From: Candidatus Trichofilum aggregatum
GTDB lineage: Bacteria; Chloroflexota; Anaerolineae; Promineifilales; Promineifilaceae
Direction of reading: 5' to 3'
Length of the DNA stretch: 64,000 bases
Assembly (NCBI GenBank): GCA_016716885.1
Contig: JADJUV010000055.1
Location: forward strand, 1 to 64,000
Shown: piece after piece, positions 1-11,767 of the stretch
How positions within the stretch are numbered: position 1 is the first letter of the stretch
Layout of the letters: every line of letters starts with the position of its first letter
Notes under the pieces: model-generated
The model's database searches: none
What the model saw: the letters and a program-made list of their open reading frames with translations, nothing else
Told to the model about the DNA's origin: nothing
Made by a program: the position numbers and the translations under genes

Positions 1-3000
1 GCCATTTAATCGCCTGAACCAGCCCCTCATCACGCAAGATAGGCGGGCTAAGATCAATGCTGAGACGGCGCGTTGTTTCAATGGCATCGGTCAACCATTT
101 TCCCATCTCCTTAAATTCGATCTCTATCAGTTCAGGGGATGTTTCGGTTATGCTGTCACGAAGGAACTGTAACTGCACTTGCACGGTGTATAGGCGTTGT
201 TGCAACTCATCATGCAAGATTTGGGCGATGCGCTGACGCTCTTCTTGTTCGGCACGCGTTAGCTGAGCCGCCAGATCTTGGATGGTTTGGGTCCGCTCAT
301 TGACCTTACTTTCCAAGGTCTCATTGAGCTGGCGTAACTCCTGCTCTCGCTCATGTAATGCTTCTTCCATCTGTTTGCGGGCGGTAATGTCCATAACAAA
401 ACCGTAGAGGCGAAGTTGCCCATCCGCGGCCGCGACCAGGGGCCGGTGCCGTGACAAAATCCAACGCCAACCACGGGTGGGGTGGTTGATGCGAAACTCA
501 AGCTCATAGATCAGGTCTCCCTCCATCGTCTCGCCTATCGAGGCAACCTGGGGACGATCATCCTCGTGAACTATAGGGAGCAGCTCTGCCAACGTTTCAC
601 TTTCGCTTGGACTAGACAAACCCATGATCTCGCGCCAGACACCCGATACCGTGGCCTTTTTCGTCCTCAGATCCAAGGCCCAGAATCCGGCCCAGGCCGC
701 TTGCTGCGCCAGCGTCAGTTCATTTTCGCGTTCCCGCAGGGCTATTTCGACCTGCTTCAATTCAGTCACATCTACAAAAGTGACCACAACCCCATCAATG
801 TGGTCGTCTACCGTGCGATAAGGGCGCAGGCGAACTAAAAACCATTCCCCTTGTGGGCCGCGTACTTTATGCTCGACAGGCGTCAGTTGCTGTAATACCT
901 GCGCCGCGTCACGGGGCAAATTGTCATAAGACAATTTGTTGGTCAGATGGGCAATGGGGCGGCCGCGATCCGTGGGCCTAATATTAAACAAGCGTTCTGT
1001 GCCCGGCGTATACCGTTTAATACAAAGCTCTCGATCCAGAAAGAGGGTGCCAAATTCGGTGGCGGCCATCAGGTTTTCCAGATCCGCATGTGCCCGCAAA
1101 AGCTCTTCGACTTTACTCTTCAGTTCACTGTTGACCGTCTGCAATTCCTCGTTGATAGACTGTAGTTCTTCTTTGCTGGTTTCTAGCTCTTCGGTGGTAG
1201 CGCGATACTCTTCATTAATAGACTGCAATTCTTCATTGGCGGCCTTCAACTCTTCGTTAGAGCCTTCATATTTCTCAATGTTGGCCTGCAAATGACGCCG
1301 CAGCCGCCACACTTCATTTTCAAGCTGTTCCACCATCGTGTTGGCCCGACCATCCGTTTCCAAGAGTTTGCTTCTCTCTTCGAGTTGACTCTGGGAGTCA
1401 CCGGGCATCTCATCGGCTTCTTCGTCTATGAAGAGGAGTAGGGCCACCTGGGATTCCGTCTCGTCCGTTTCTGAGGGCTGATCCTCTCGCGGCCGCAACC
1501 GCACCGATAAAATAACCCGATGAGTATGACCCTTAAAATCCAGATAGATAGGGGTACTGATAATGGGCTTTTTCTTTTCAAAAGCCTGGAAGAGGATGGA
1601 ACGAAGCTCATACTGCAATTCTGGCCTGATGACTTTGAGCAGGTCATTGGTAATAGGCCCTTTGCGGGGCATCAGATAACGGCCAGCCGTCTCAGAAACG
1701 TGCAGAATCTGATACTCCTGGTTAATCAACAGGCTGGGCGGCCCATACGCTTCAAGCTCACGCTCATGGAAGGTATCCGCGGACGCAACCATGCCAGTGT
1801 GCGGACGAAGTAACGGGTCCGCTCTTTCTTTGAGTCCATGAGATTCCCGAGATGGCTAAAGGTAATGAAGGGAGATGGCGATGCTCATCAGAGTGCGGCC
1901 GCGCCTGATAAATGCGGTGCATCTTATCCACAGCCCGGAACAAATCCTGAAGCACCTCAGCCGACTCCGAACCCCCAGAAAAAGAAACATCCCTCGCCTA
2001 AGTGCATAATGAAACAGCTCAAAAACACGCTCCTGCATGTCACGTTGCAAATAAATAAGCAAATTACGACAAGAGATCAGGTCCAACCGGGAAAACGGCG
2101 GATCCCGTAACACGCTATGATCCGCAAAAACCACAATATCCCGTAATTCACGCGCAATCTGATAATAGTGACCATCCTTAACAAAAAACCGCTGTAATCT
2201 CTCCGCACTCACATCCGTCTCAATCGCTTCAGGATAAACCCCTTCACGCGCCCGCTTCAACGCCCGTTTGTCCAAATCCGAGGCAAATACTTGAATGGCT
2301 GGTCGTACATCCAATGTCCTGGCATATTCCAAAAGTAAAATCGCCAGACTATACGCCTCTTCACCGGTTGAGCAGCCAATGGCCCATACCCGTATACTTT
2401 CATCACTCCCCTTGCCTGCAAACAATTGGGGGACCACCTTTTCCGCCAACGACTCCCAAGATTCACGGTCACGGAAAAAATTAGTCACCCCAATCAACAA
2501 GTCATTGAACAACAAATGGGCTTCCTCTCCCTGATGCCGCAAATAATCCAAATAAGCATCAAGCGTAGCAAACCCATTCAGTTGCATACGCCGCTGGATA
2601 CGCCGCAAAATTGTCGAGCGTTTATACTGGCTAAAATCGTGCCCGGTTCGGCTATGAACCTGACCCAAAATACGCAATACATTCTCCGTATCCTGAACAG
2701 TCAGCGCCTCAGGGTCCAGGGGCAGGTAAATAGGCTGTTGGCGCAACCGTACCAGCTTCTCCACCAATTCACGAACCGGTAACACAACATCCGCCAGACC
2801 CGTCGCGATAGCCGCCCGTGGCATACTATCGTACTCCGCCTCACGCGGCTCCTGAACCAGGATCAACCCCCCTGCCTCTTTAATCGCCTTGACTCCCACC
2901 GACCCATCCGTTCCCCCACCCGATAGGATAACCGCTATGGCCTCACCGTGCGCGGCCGCGAGGCTACGAAAGAACGTATCAATCGGGGCACGTAGACCCC

Positions 3001-3378
3001 GTGGCTCATCAAATTCGGTTGTATTCAGGTGGGAATCTGTGAGGATAATGTTCCGGTTAGGGGGAATCACATAAACGTGATCAGGTTGGATGAAGACCAT
3101 CTCTTTCACCTGATTGACCGGCATATGTGTATGGGATTGGATCAGTTCGGCCAGCACACTTTCGTGCTCCGGGTGGAGATGGGTAACAACCACAAACGCC
3201 ATGCCTATATTTTCCGACAAGGCCCCAAAAAGAGCTGAAGCGCTTTTAACCCACCCGCTGAGGCTCCCAACCCCACAATCGTGAAGGGCCTGGTTTCAGA
3301 ATTCGCCTCATGGGGTAGGGCCGTTGGTTGCTCTGGGGACAAAACATCGGCTCGATCCCTCGATTTTTTCCGTGTCAT
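1..3378 (-). pseudogene. CheB-CheR-PAS hybrid sensor histidine kinase, 5' part and middle frameshifted, 3' end outside window
   Basis: Reading the minus strand from an ATG at 3378, the product has a CheB methylesterase domain (GASAGG motif, then the catalytic-type GGGTDGS and LVQEP regions), a CheR methyltransferase domain with GCSTGEE, a long coiled coil of repeated NEEL-type units, two PAS domains and a HisKA_3 dimerisation helix with the phospho-acceptor His in ILHDELQQ (codon at 212-214). The ATPase domain lies beyond the window edge. The reading frame is broken three times: at the A5 run 3227-3231, at the C5 run 1972-1976, and near 1850-1870. One added base restores a consensus protein at the first two. 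The family joins chemotaxis adaptation enzymes to sensor kinases; the signal is unknown. It may be intact in the living cell if the breaks are sequencing errors. Confidence 0.75.
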
Positions 3379-4127
3379 CACATTTTTGCTCCACCCATAT
3401 ACTTTTTCTCATGTATAGAAGGCCGGACGATTGAGGGTTTAAGCCAACTAAATGAAACGCTCCTTTCTATTCTACCTATTTTTCCCTCTTTTCCGATTTC
3501 TAATTATGGCACATTAGCGACAAACCGCATCCTGTAGCGCCGGAGCGGAAGAAACGGTCAGGGATTGTGTGGCAAGTTAGGGTAAAAGAGGGGGAATCAC
3601 AATGAATAGAGGATGGAAAAGGTTTTTGGTTTGTCAGCAGGGCTTTAGCCATTCCGCGCCAGCCCGCTAAAGCGGTCACTACAAACAAAAGCCTCACCTG
3701 AATATCTGAACAGCTACAGTTTTTAGGCGTGGTTCAAAGTCGGCCAACCGTGCTTATACTGGCAACGGGCATAATCTGAGGTTTTTTCGCCCTGTCGCGA
3801 TCGCTTTGTCGCCGCGTCGGGTATAGTAAGCATCTGATTTAGACCCGACAGGTTTCCGGAAACCTGTTGGGTCTGGGTTCAATGGGAATGAACCGGAAAA
3901 CGCTCTTTCCGTGTCGTCTCGCCCTCTTACCTTTACTCACAACAGGGCAAGACTGGTGGGAAAATAGGTTCTCCGCTTGACCACATCCTGGCCCACCCCT
4001 ACGACAAGTCCGCTCTAAATGGAGAATGGCTGACAAATTTATAAAGCTGACCTGGACCACGCCCGCTTTTTTAATCAGCGAAAATCGGCGCTAATCGGCG
4101 GACAACTCTCTTTTACCTTCTCTCCCC
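3379..4127. other. gene-free region with short repeats
   Basis: I see no credible gene. A copy of the cgctaaagcggtcactac repeat arm lies at about 3651-3686, and a GACCxGACAGGTTT hairpin at 3842-3873. The ORFs here have no domain character. Confidence 0.6.
3842..3873. repeat. hairpin repeat, gacctgacaggt family
   Basis: A near-perfect inverted repeat built on gacccgacaggtttcc and its complement. The same family recurs at 16373-16404 and 33235-33266, with half copies near 39940 and 50255. All copies are intergenic. Confidence 0.7.
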
Positions 4128-4577
4128 CTAACCGACCGGCGTTCTCATCCCCTCCACAAAAGTTTTGAAGTTGCGCAAATCTTCCATTAGCCGCTCTTCA
4201 GGATTGCTAAACAGTTTGGCCACGGCCTCACCCAGTTTGCCCCCCGGTGGCTGATACTGCATCGTTACCGTTATTTCCGTTTCATTATTAGGCAGATTGT
4301 TAAACGTCACCTGCCCACTGGTAGTAATCGTGCCATCCATATCCTTACTATTCCAGGCAATCCGTTTATCTTCTTCCAGCCGGGTCATTTCCGCATTCCA
4401 CTCCACCGTCATACCCAAAGGGCCAGCAATTTCCCAATGGCTGGTTTTGGGGCCAGTCTTCCTGACGTTCCGTACATATTTCATGAAGTAAGGGAAATTC
4501 TCGAAATTGGCCCAGAGTTGATAAACGGCAGGGGCAGTTTCCTTCACATTGATGCTCTTGACGATTTGTTGAGTCAT
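4128..4577 (-). CDS. SRPBCC (START/Bet v1-like) family protein
   Basis: A 149-residue soluble protein of the polyketide-cyclase/dehydrase SRPBCC type. The pattern is an N-terminal beta strand (QIVKSINVK), the NFENFPYFMKYVRNV segment, central strands with HWEIAGPLGMTVEW, and a long C-terminal helix (EERLMEDLRNFKTFVEG). This fold makes a hydrophobic ligand cavity; the ligand is unknown. The start at 4577 was chosen because AAGGAG lies at the right distance; the 15 residues upstream are unlikely to be translated. It resembles the SRPBCC domain of the 15008-15901 protein, suggesting a duplicated family. It stands alone between repeat-rich regions. Confidence 0.85.
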   Translation of the reverse strand: MTQQIVKSINVKETAPAVYQLWANFENFPYFMKYVRNVRKTGPKTSHWEIAGPLGMTVEWNAEMTRLEEDKRIAWNSKDMDGTITTSGQVTFNNLPNNETEITVTMQYQPPGGKLGEAVAKLFSNPEERLMEDLRNFKTFVEGMRTPVG

Positions 4578-5153
4578 ATGATTCGCTCCTTTGAAAAGAG
4601 TGCTGAGAGCTGAGTGAGTCACGACTCGCTACTCACACACTCGCTGTTTTCATTCAGCTTGGTGAGCGTACCGCTCCTGCTGAGAAAGGCGGGTAAAACC
4701 GCTGTTTGGAGAGCTTTTCCCGAGGCAACGATAAAAGTTTGGCGTCCAGACGCTCCCCTGGGGTTAAGTTTAAGAGAGACAGGGAATTGCCTTCTATATG
4801 CCAAGGTACAGGGTTGGGTATATCGTCTGATATATTTTCTGGCTGGTTGGGAATTTAGGTGCTTACGCGCCAACATCAACAAAAAATGGTCGGTGTTTTT
4901 GAAAAATGGAAGGCTGGGGAAATCTTTACGTGCGTTTTTTCAGTAGACTCATTAGTCATCGTTCGGGAACAAGTTCACAGCAGAAAGGAGACTGGAGACT
5001 ACAGGTTTACAGTCTCTAGTCTCCAGTCTCGAAACCGCTAAGTTAAAACGAACGATTACTTTTGTAAATTCAAAAAATAATCAGGTAAATCCACTTGTCA
5101 TTCCGAGGTCCGCCGAGGAATCTTTGGCTAACCTGGTCGAAAGATTCCCGCTG

Positions 5154-5574
<421 letters not shown>

Positions 5575-5575
<1 letters not shown>

Positions 5576-5649
5576 CGGGGCGTACTCCGTAGTGCAGCGC
5601 GTAATTCCGTTTCTTTTTCTTTGGTTAGTTTGAATTGTCTTTTGCCCAT
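5575..5649 (-). pseudogene. possible transposase N-terminus cut by the poly-G block
   Basis: On the minus strand an ORF opens at 5649 with MGKRQFKLTKEKETELRAAL, a basic then helical start that resembles the N-terminal HTH region of IS630-type transposases. After about 25 residues it enters the poly-G block, so the remainder cannot be read. The identification rests on a short stretch and is tentative. Confidence 0.3.
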
Positions 5650-5929
5650 GCCTGGAGAAACCGCTAAGTTAAAAAGGAACGCTTACTTAGTGGTCACTGC
5701 GAACTAAAAATAGCGAATGGCCGCTCTATAAGTACCAGAGTACTAGAGAGAAATAGGATAGCAGCTACAGACCAATCAATACTTGTTTATCAGGCTGAAA
5801 AAGTGGGTCTAACGACAATTAATAACTGTTATCACTTTGTATCTATCCATCACTTTTAAGAAAAAGATTCCGGCTATAGGGCAACCTTGGTTGGTTGCCC
5901 TCTCCTGAGTAGACAGGCACAACTACATT

Positions 5930-6994
5930 ATGAGTATCGTTCATCACACCGTTAGCAATGGGACGAATGGCAGACACCCTGTCCTTATTGAGTGGCAACC
6001 GGAGCGGATCGCCGTCATGCGGGCACTACCGGGATTAGGCGACTTTTTGTGCTTTATCCCGGCGCTTAGAGCCTTGCGCACCGCCTTCCCGAATAGCGAA
6101 GTCAGTCTCATCGGCTTACCGCACATCCAGCCGCTGGCCCGTCGTTTTGCTCATTATGTGGATGAGCTTCTTATCTTTCCCGGATTTCCCGGCATCGGTG
6201 CATACCCTGTAGATAGGTCACGGTTAGTCACTTTTCTAACCGGGGCACGCGGATGTTTTGATCTGGCTTTGCAAATGCATGGTAGTAGCGAGATAAGCAA
6301 CCACTTTGTGGATTTGTTGGGCGCCAAAAAGGTGGCTGGTTTCTTTGCTCCAGGCCAATATTGTCCCAATCCGACCACTTTTCTGCCTTATCCAGCCGAG
6401 GAAGCGGAAATAAACCGTCATCTCAGGTTATTGTCGTTTCTGGGCATACCTGCTCAGGGCACGCAACTGGAGTTTCCTCTTCTGGATTATGACTTGGAGA
6501 AGTTACTGGAACTACCCGAAGCGCTGATCCTTGAACCGGGTCGTTATGTTTGCCTTCATGTCGGGGCCAGCAGGGCAGAGCATTGTTGGTCGCCCCACTG
6601 CTTTGCGGTGATAGCGGATGAACTGGCCCGCCTGGGTTTACAAGTGGTGTTTACGGGCACGGCGGCAGATCAGGAACGGGTGGAAGCCGTCATGCAATGT
6701 ATGAGTTATGACGCTTTTAACCTCTGCGGCCGCACCACCGTGGGCATCTTAGCCGCTTTATTCAGCGGGGCCTGCCTGCTCATCAGCAATGACACCGGAG
6801 TAGCCCACCTGGCGACCGCTCTCCACACCGCCAGCGTCGTCCTTTTCATGGATGCCGCGGCCGCGACCAGCTCCGCCCCCTTTGATCGAGAACGCCATCG
6901 GGTCCTCGAAGAAGCCAAACCCGATAGGTTCACCGTCACCAACGTCCTGCAACAAGCCTACGAACTATTGCTCTTACAACAGGAATCCCGATGA
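5930..6994 (+). CDS. glycosyltransferase family 9 (heptosyltransferase-like)
   Basis: 354 residues, close to the usual GT9 length. The N-terminal domain begins ERIAVMRALPGLGDFLCFIPALRAL, the typical GT9 start with the GxGD loop. The C-terminal domain has VCLHVGAS and the ISNDTGVAHLATA motif that binds the ADP-sugar donor in this family. Known members transfer ADP-activated heptose, so a cytoplasmic role in building a surface glycan is likely; the acceptor is unknown. It overlaps the next GT9 gene by four bases (ATGA), showing translational coupling. A gggcaacc/ggttgccc hairpin lies just upstream. Confidence 0.9.
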   Translation: MSIVHHTVSNGTNGRHPVLIEWQPERIAVMRALPGLGDFLCFIPALRALRTAFPNSEVSLIGLPHIQPLARRFAHYVDELLIFPGFPGIGAYPVDRSRLVTFLTGARGCFDLALQMHGSSEISNHFVDLLGAKKVAGFFAPGQYCPNPTTFLPYPAEEAEINRHLRLLSFLGIPAQGTQLEFPLLDYDLEKLLELPEALILEPGRYVCLHVGASRAEHCWSPHCFAVIADELARLGLQVVFTGTAADQERVEAVMQCMSYDAFNLCGRTTVGILAALFSGACLLISNDTGVAHLATALHTASVVLFMDAAAATSSAPFDRERHRVLEEAKPDRFTVTNVLQQAYELLLLQQESR

Positions 6995-8235
6995 ACGGAT
7001 TGGACCGCTCCGGCAACATCCCCGCCACTAAACTGCCTTCGCCCGGAAATATGTCCGAGCTACCGTCCGGCTGGCAACACATTCGCCGTCTTCTGGTGGT
7101 GCGTCTAGACAACATTGGCGACATGGTTTTGCTGACACCGGCCCTGCGCGTCTTACGGCAAGCCCTGCCCCAGGCCGTTATTACCTTAATGGCTTCGCCC
7201 ACCGGTAGCCAGGTTGTACCCCTTTTGCCCTGGGTCGATCAGATGATAACCCAGCGAGTTGTCTGGCAATCGTGGGGCGGGTTTGACTCACCCGGAGCGG
7301 TTTATGAAATGGCGTTGATCAAACATCTGCAAGTAGCCCAGTTTGATGCCGCCATTATCTTTACCAGCTTTGCCCAATCGCCCTATCCACCGGCGTTTGT
7401 CTGTTATTTGGCCGGTATACCGGTGCGTGTAGGCCAATCCAAAGAGTTCGGCGGCGAAGTCCTGACCCATTGGGTCAAGCCGCTGGCCGATGAGACGCAT
7501 CAGGCGGAGCGTAATCTTTTTATGTTGGCAGAGATGGGTTTTGTCATAACCAACCGCCAATTGGAGCTGGTCGTTCCGCCCCAGGTTCAGGCCAGGGCGG
7601 ATAATCTGCTAGAGAAAGTGGGCCTGGCCCCACAACAGCCATTTATTGCCCTGGCTCCGGGGGCTGGTTGTGCCGCCCGACGCTACGACCCGGCCCGTTT
7701 TGCCCGGGTAGCCACACAACTGACCGCGGCCGCGAACCGGCCGATCATCGTTCTGGGCGACAAGCGGGAAAAGGGGTTGGTCGAGCCGATTGTGGCCCAG
7801 GGGCCAGCATCTAACATCCATTCACTGGTGGGTCTGACCACTCTGCCGGAAACGGCCGCCATTATTCGCCGGGCCAGCCTGCTCATCGGCAATGATTCCA
7901 GCGCCATGCACCTGGCTGATGCTTTCCAGACACCTATGGTCATTCTTTTTTCAGGTAGCGAGCATGAAAGTCAATGGTGTCCGCGCCAAACCCCGGCCAT
8001 CTTGTTACGGCAATCAACGCCTTGTTCACCTTGTTACGCCTTCACCTGCCCTTATGAGATGGAATGTCTGGATATTGCGCCGGAGAAGGTGGTCGCGGCC
8101 GCGATGTCCATGTTAGGGCGTGCGGCCGCGAAACCCCACCCCATACCTTCAGGGAATCACGGTGACAGTGTGAGCTTCACCCCACGTTCCCTCTTGACCC
8201 CTACCCCCCAGCCTCTTCTGCGCGACCCAGTTTGA
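6991..8235 (+). CDS. glycosyltransferase family 9 (heptosyltransferase-like)
   Basis: 414 residues. The catalytic GT9 fold runs from about residue 28 (RRLLVVRLDNIGDMVLLTPALRVL) to about 385, with the donor-site motif LIGNDSSAMHLADA near residue 305 and the Cys-containing SPCYAFTCPYEMECL segment that many GT9 enzymes carry near the end. The last 30 residues (rich in Pro/Thr) look like a disordered tail. It is coupled to the upstream GT9 by a four-base overlap, and the two probably add successive sugars. Three GCGGCCGC sites lie in it, two of them near the 3' end. Confidence 0.9.
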   Translation: MNGLDRSGNIPATKLPSPGNMSELPSGWQHIRRLLVVRLDNIGDMVLLTPALRVLRQALPQAVITLMASPTGSQVVPLLPWVDQMITQRVVWQSWGGFDSPGAVYEMALIKHLQVAQFDAAIIFTSFAQSPYPPAFVCYLAGIPVRVGQSKEFGGEVLTHWVKPLADETHQAERNLFMLAEMGFVITNRQLELVVPPQVQARADNLLEKVGLAPQQPFIALAPGAGCAARRYDPARFARVATQLTAAANRPIIVLGDKREKGLVEPIVAQGPASNIHSLVGLTTLPETAAIIRRASLLIGNDSSAMHLADAFQTPMVILFSGSEHESQWCPRQTPAILLRQSTPCSPCYAFTCPYEMECLDIAPEKVVAAAMSMLGRAAAKPHPIPSGNHGDSVSFTPRSLLTPTPQPLLRDPV

Positions 8236-8316
8236 ACGGGGCGATTTTCCAGACGAATTTTATTGAAGCGCCCTTTTGCGCCAGGGCGAAAATTATCTCA
8301 GAGGAATTTTACGGCT

Positions 8317-9312
8317 ATGACACGACCGTTACGTATTTTGACCTGGCCTATTCACGGCAAATACCTCTACAACCTGGCCCATACGTCCCACGAATTTTAC
8401 CTGCCGGTAAAACAGGGCCAGTCCGAAGGGTATGACGGTCGGCTGTCCGGGTTTTCCTGGCCGGACAACGTGTTTGATGTGCCCGCCGCCGAAGTCAAGA
8501 ACCTGGAATTAGACGCCATTCTGTTCCAGTCCCAACGCAACTACGAGGTCGATCAGTATGAGATATTGACCGGGGCGCAGCGCCAATTGCCGCGCATTTA
8601 TCTGGAACACAATCCACCCGGGGAACATCCGACCAACACCTGTCATCCCGTCGATGATCCGAATGTTCTGTTGGTCCATGTGACCCATTTCAACAAGATC
8701 ATGTGGCATAGCGGCCGCACCCCCACCCACGTCATCGAACATGGGGTAGTGGTACCAAAAGATGTTCGCTACAGCGGCGAACGGGAGCAGGGGCTGGTCA
8801 TTGTGAATGGGCTACTCACTCATGGCCGCCTCTGCGGGGCAGACATTTTCACCGAAGTGCGCCGCCAGATTCCCCTGGAATTGGTAGGCATGAAAGCCGA
8901 GCAAATGGATGGTGTGGGGGAAATAGCCCACGACCAACTACACGCCTTTGCCGCCCATTACCGTTTCTTTTTTAACCCGATTCGCTACACCAGTCTGGGC
9001 CTGACCGTATGTGAAGCCATGATGATCGGGATGCCCATTGTGGCTCTGGCAACCACCGAAATGGCGACCACCATTACCAACGATGTTTCCGGCTTCGTCT
9101 CCAATGACCTGGATTGGCTCATTGACCGGATGAATGACCTGTTAATCTATCCGGAAGAGGCCCGCCGCCTGGGTTATGGCGCGTATTGTTACGCCCAGGA
9201 ACATTTTAGCATTCGTCGTTTTAGCCATGAATGGACCGAGACCTTACGCTTTGTGATTGGATCGCAAACACCCATGTGGTCCATGCCAGACGCGGCCGCG
9301 GTTATGGCCTGA
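8317..9312 (+). CDS. glycosyltransferase (GT4/GT-B type)
   Basis: 331 residues. The N-terminus reads RPLRILTWPIHGKYLYNLAH, a GT-B start, and the C-terminal half has NPIRYTSLGLTVCEAMMIGMPIVAL, matching the E-x7-E-like donor motif of GT4 enzymes. I chose the ATG at 8317, preceded by AGAGGA, instead of the longer reading from 8263 that adds 18 non-conserved residues. It belongs to the same run of surface-glycan genes as the two GT9 genes upstream. Substrate unknown. Confidence 0.85.
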   Translation: MTRPLRILTWPIHGKYLYNLAHTSHEFYLPVKQGQSEGYDGRLSGFSWPDNVFDVPAAEVKNLELDAILFQSQRNYEVDQYEILTGAQRQLPRIYLEHNPPGEHPTNTCHPVDDPNVLLVHVTHFNKIMWHSGRTPTHVIEHGVVVPKDVRYSGEREQGLVIVNGLLTHGRLCGADIFTEVRRQIPLELVGMKAEQMDGVGEIAHDQLHAFAAHYRFFFNPIRYTSLGLTVCEAMMIGMPIVALATTEMATTITNDVSGFVSNDLDWLIDRMNDLLIYPEEARRLGYGAYCYAQEHFSIRRFSHEWTETLRFVIGSQTPMWSMPDAAAVMA

Positions 9313-9395
9313 TACGTGAGGGGAGGGTATGAAGAGGGGGGAAGTGAGGGGAACTGAGGGGAACTTGGGGGAACTCGGGGGAACTTGCCACTCTG
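9313..9395. repeat. short tandem repeat in the intergenic gap
   Basis: Imperfect direct repeats of about ten bases built on gaggggaact, four to six copies, between the glycosyltransferase and the small protein gene. A comparable array with a different unit sits at 14871-14932. Confidence 0.7.
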
Positions 9396-9440
9396 CCACT
9401 TTGCAACTCTGCCCCTCTACCCCTCCCAAGGAGACACACT

Positions 9441-9722
9441 ATGAATGACCAACTCCAAGCAACCACCGATCATGAAACGATCAAAAAGTGGGTAGAAGAA
9501 CGAAGTGGCCGTCCGGCCATTGTCTCGCGGGCTGAAGACGCAAACCCGTTGGGGATTTTGCGGATTAATTTCCCTACTGACACTGGCACACAGGCGCGGA
9601 ACGAGATTACCTGGGATGAGTTTTTTGCCATTTTTGAAGCCAAGAAGCTGGCTTTTTTGCGGCCGCTAGAAATGCTCGCCGCCGAAGCCACCCGCTTCTA
9701 CAAATTCGTCAACCGGGGCTAG
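9441..9722 (+). CDS. conserved small protein of unknown function
   Basis: 93 residues, with a strong AAGGAG ribosome site nine bases before the ATG. The order DHETIKKWVEERSGRPAIV, GILRINFPTD, EITWDEFFAIFEAKKLAFL, then TRFYKFVNR matches a small family seen in many bacteria, sometimes mislabelled as glucan branching enzyme because it neighbours such genes. The family has no established function. It is predicted soluble, with no signal peptide. The position inside the glycan cluster gives no firm clue. Confidence 0.75.
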   Translation: MNDQLQATTDHETIKKWVEERSGRPAIVSRAEDANPLGILRINFPTDTGTQARNEITWDEFFAIFEAKKLAFLRPLEMLAAEATRFYKFVNRG

Positions 9723-9792
9723 CCCGTTAGCCCGCTAAAGCGGTCACTACCAACGGGGACGGGGAACGCGGAACATAGTCCAACTTCTTCGT

Positions 9793-9849
9793 TCGTAGTA
9801 ACGGCTTTAGCCGGTTCTTCAGCCCGCTAAAGCGGTCACTACCAACGGA
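9793..9849. repeat. hairpin repeat, gctttagcgggct family, degenerate copy
   Basis: Arms related to gtagtgaccgctttagcgg and its complement, imperfect here. A further half copy lies just upstream at about 9727-9755. See 17752-17809 for the best copy. Confidence 0.65.
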
Positions 9850-9867
9850 GAGCGCAGAAGGGTAACG

Positions 9868-10395
9868 ATGTTCACCTTAGATTGGGAACTACTATTCATC
9901 CCACAAATATCCATTGCCGAGATATTACTCCGGGGCACAGTCATGTACCTCATACTCTTCGTGATGCTCCGCTTCGTGCTAAAACGAGAGTCGGGAACCG
10001 TGGGCATCACCGATTTGCTTCTCGTGGTGCTACTGGCCGATGCCGCCCAGAACGGTCTGGCCGGTCAGTACAAATCCATCACCGAGGGCGTGCTCCTGGT
10101 AGCCACCCTGATTTTCTGGAACTACACCCTTAATTGGGTGGGCTACCACATACCTGCGCTAAACCGACTCGTCTATCCGCGCTCATTACCCCTGGTCGAA
10201 GCCGGAAAAATCTTGTGGCCCAACATGCGCCGCGAACTCATCACGGAAAATGAATTGATGAGTAAATTGCGCGAACAGAATATAGAAGACATGAAAGAAG
10301 TGAAGGAAGCCTACATGGAAGGGGATGGTCAGATCAGTGTCATCAAATACAAGTCTGACGATCAACCATCGCGGCCGCAAAGAAGAGGCATATAA
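9868..10395 (+). CDS. YetF/DUF421 family membrane protein
   Basis: 175 residues. Two to three hydrophobic helices at the N-terminus (ISIAEILLRGTVMYLILFVMLRF; GVLLVATLIFW) are followed by the DUF421 soluble domain with GRES-like KRESGTVGITDLLLVVLLADA and the closing ITENELMSKLREQNIEDMKEVKEAYMEGDGQISVIK. Members are membrane proteins of unclear role; some in Bacillus are linked to spore or stress physiology. The ATG at 9868 follows a weak GAAGGG site. It ends two bases before the gmhB-like gene, so both are probably co-transcribed. Confidence 0.88.
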   Translation: MFTLDWELLFIPQISIAEILLRGTVMYLILFVMLRFVLKRESGTVGITDLLLVVLLADAAQNGLAGQYKSITEGVLLVATLIFWNYTLNWVGYHIPALNRLVYPRSLPLVEAGKILWPNMRRELITENELMSKLREQNIEDMKEVKEAYMEGDGQISVIKYKSDDQPSRPQRRGI

Positions 10396-10397
10396 CC

Positions 10398-11030
10398 ATG
10401 AATAAAGCAGTTTTTTTGGATAAAGACGGCACACTGATTCAAGACGTGCCTTACAACGTACACCCCGATGCCATCTGGTTAATGCCAGGGGCGATCACCG
10501 GGCTTAAGAAGCTACACAAGCTGGGCTATAAGCTCATCGTCATTACCAACCAGGCCGGTGTGGCCCACGGCTATTTCAGCGAACGGGCTTTGCGGCAGGT
10601 TGAAGAGCACCTGCATTGGTTGCTCTCTCTGGCCGGAATCCCTCTCACCGGTTTTTATTACTGTCCTCATCACCGGGAAGGGGCCTTGTCGGAATATGCG
10701 GTGGCCTGTGATTGTCGTAAACCGGAACCCGGTTTGATATTGCGGGCGGCTGATGACCATGACATTGATTGCGGCCGCTCCTGGATGGTTGGCGATATTT
10801 TGCATGATGTCGAGGCCGGGCAACGGGCCGGTTGTCGCACCATTCTCATTAACAACGGCGGGGAAACAGAATGGCAACTCTCCGAAAACCGCCTGCCCCA
10901 GTTTATGGCGGGCAATCTGGTGGAAGTGGCCCGCATCATCACCGCCCACAACGAGCTTGAACCAGGCAAAAATGGGCTGGGCCGGAGAGAACTATCTCTC
11001 CCGTATCAGGCCCAACTAACCACCTGGTAA
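10398..11030 (+). CDS. gmhB: D-glycero-D-manno-heptose-1,7-bisphosphate 7-phosphatase (HAD-IIIA)
   Basis: 210 residues. It has the HAD motif I FLDKDGTL (nucleophile and acid Asp), motif II in VITNQAGVAHGYF, a Cys/His zinc loop (CPHHREG ... ACDCRKPEPG) diagnostic of GmhB, and motif IV MVGDILHDVEAG. The family removes the 7-phosphate during ADP-heptose synthesis. Together with two GT9 enzymes upstream it supports an ADP-heptose-type glycan pathway. The other heptose genes (gmhA, hldE-type kinase) are not in the window. GmhB-like enzymes with other phosphosugar substrates exist, so the exact substrate is inferred. Confidence 0.85.
   Translation: MNKAVFLDKDGTLIQDVPYNVHPDAIWLMPGAITGLKKLHKLGYKLIVITNQAGVAHGYFSERALRQVEEHLHWLLSLAGIPLTGFYYCPHHREGALSEYAVACDCRKPEPGLILRAADDHDIDCGRSWMVGDILHDVEAGQRAGCRTILINNGGETEWQLSENRLPQFMAGNLVEVARIITAHNELEPGKNGLGRRELSLPYQAQLTTW

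Positions 11031-11767
<737 letters not shown>

Noticed and set aside
4614..5041. Two overlapping ORFs between the SRPBCC gene and the poly-G block
   Set aside because: The reading consists of intergenic repeats also found at 58259-58330 and 37319-37340, with no protein-like pattern.
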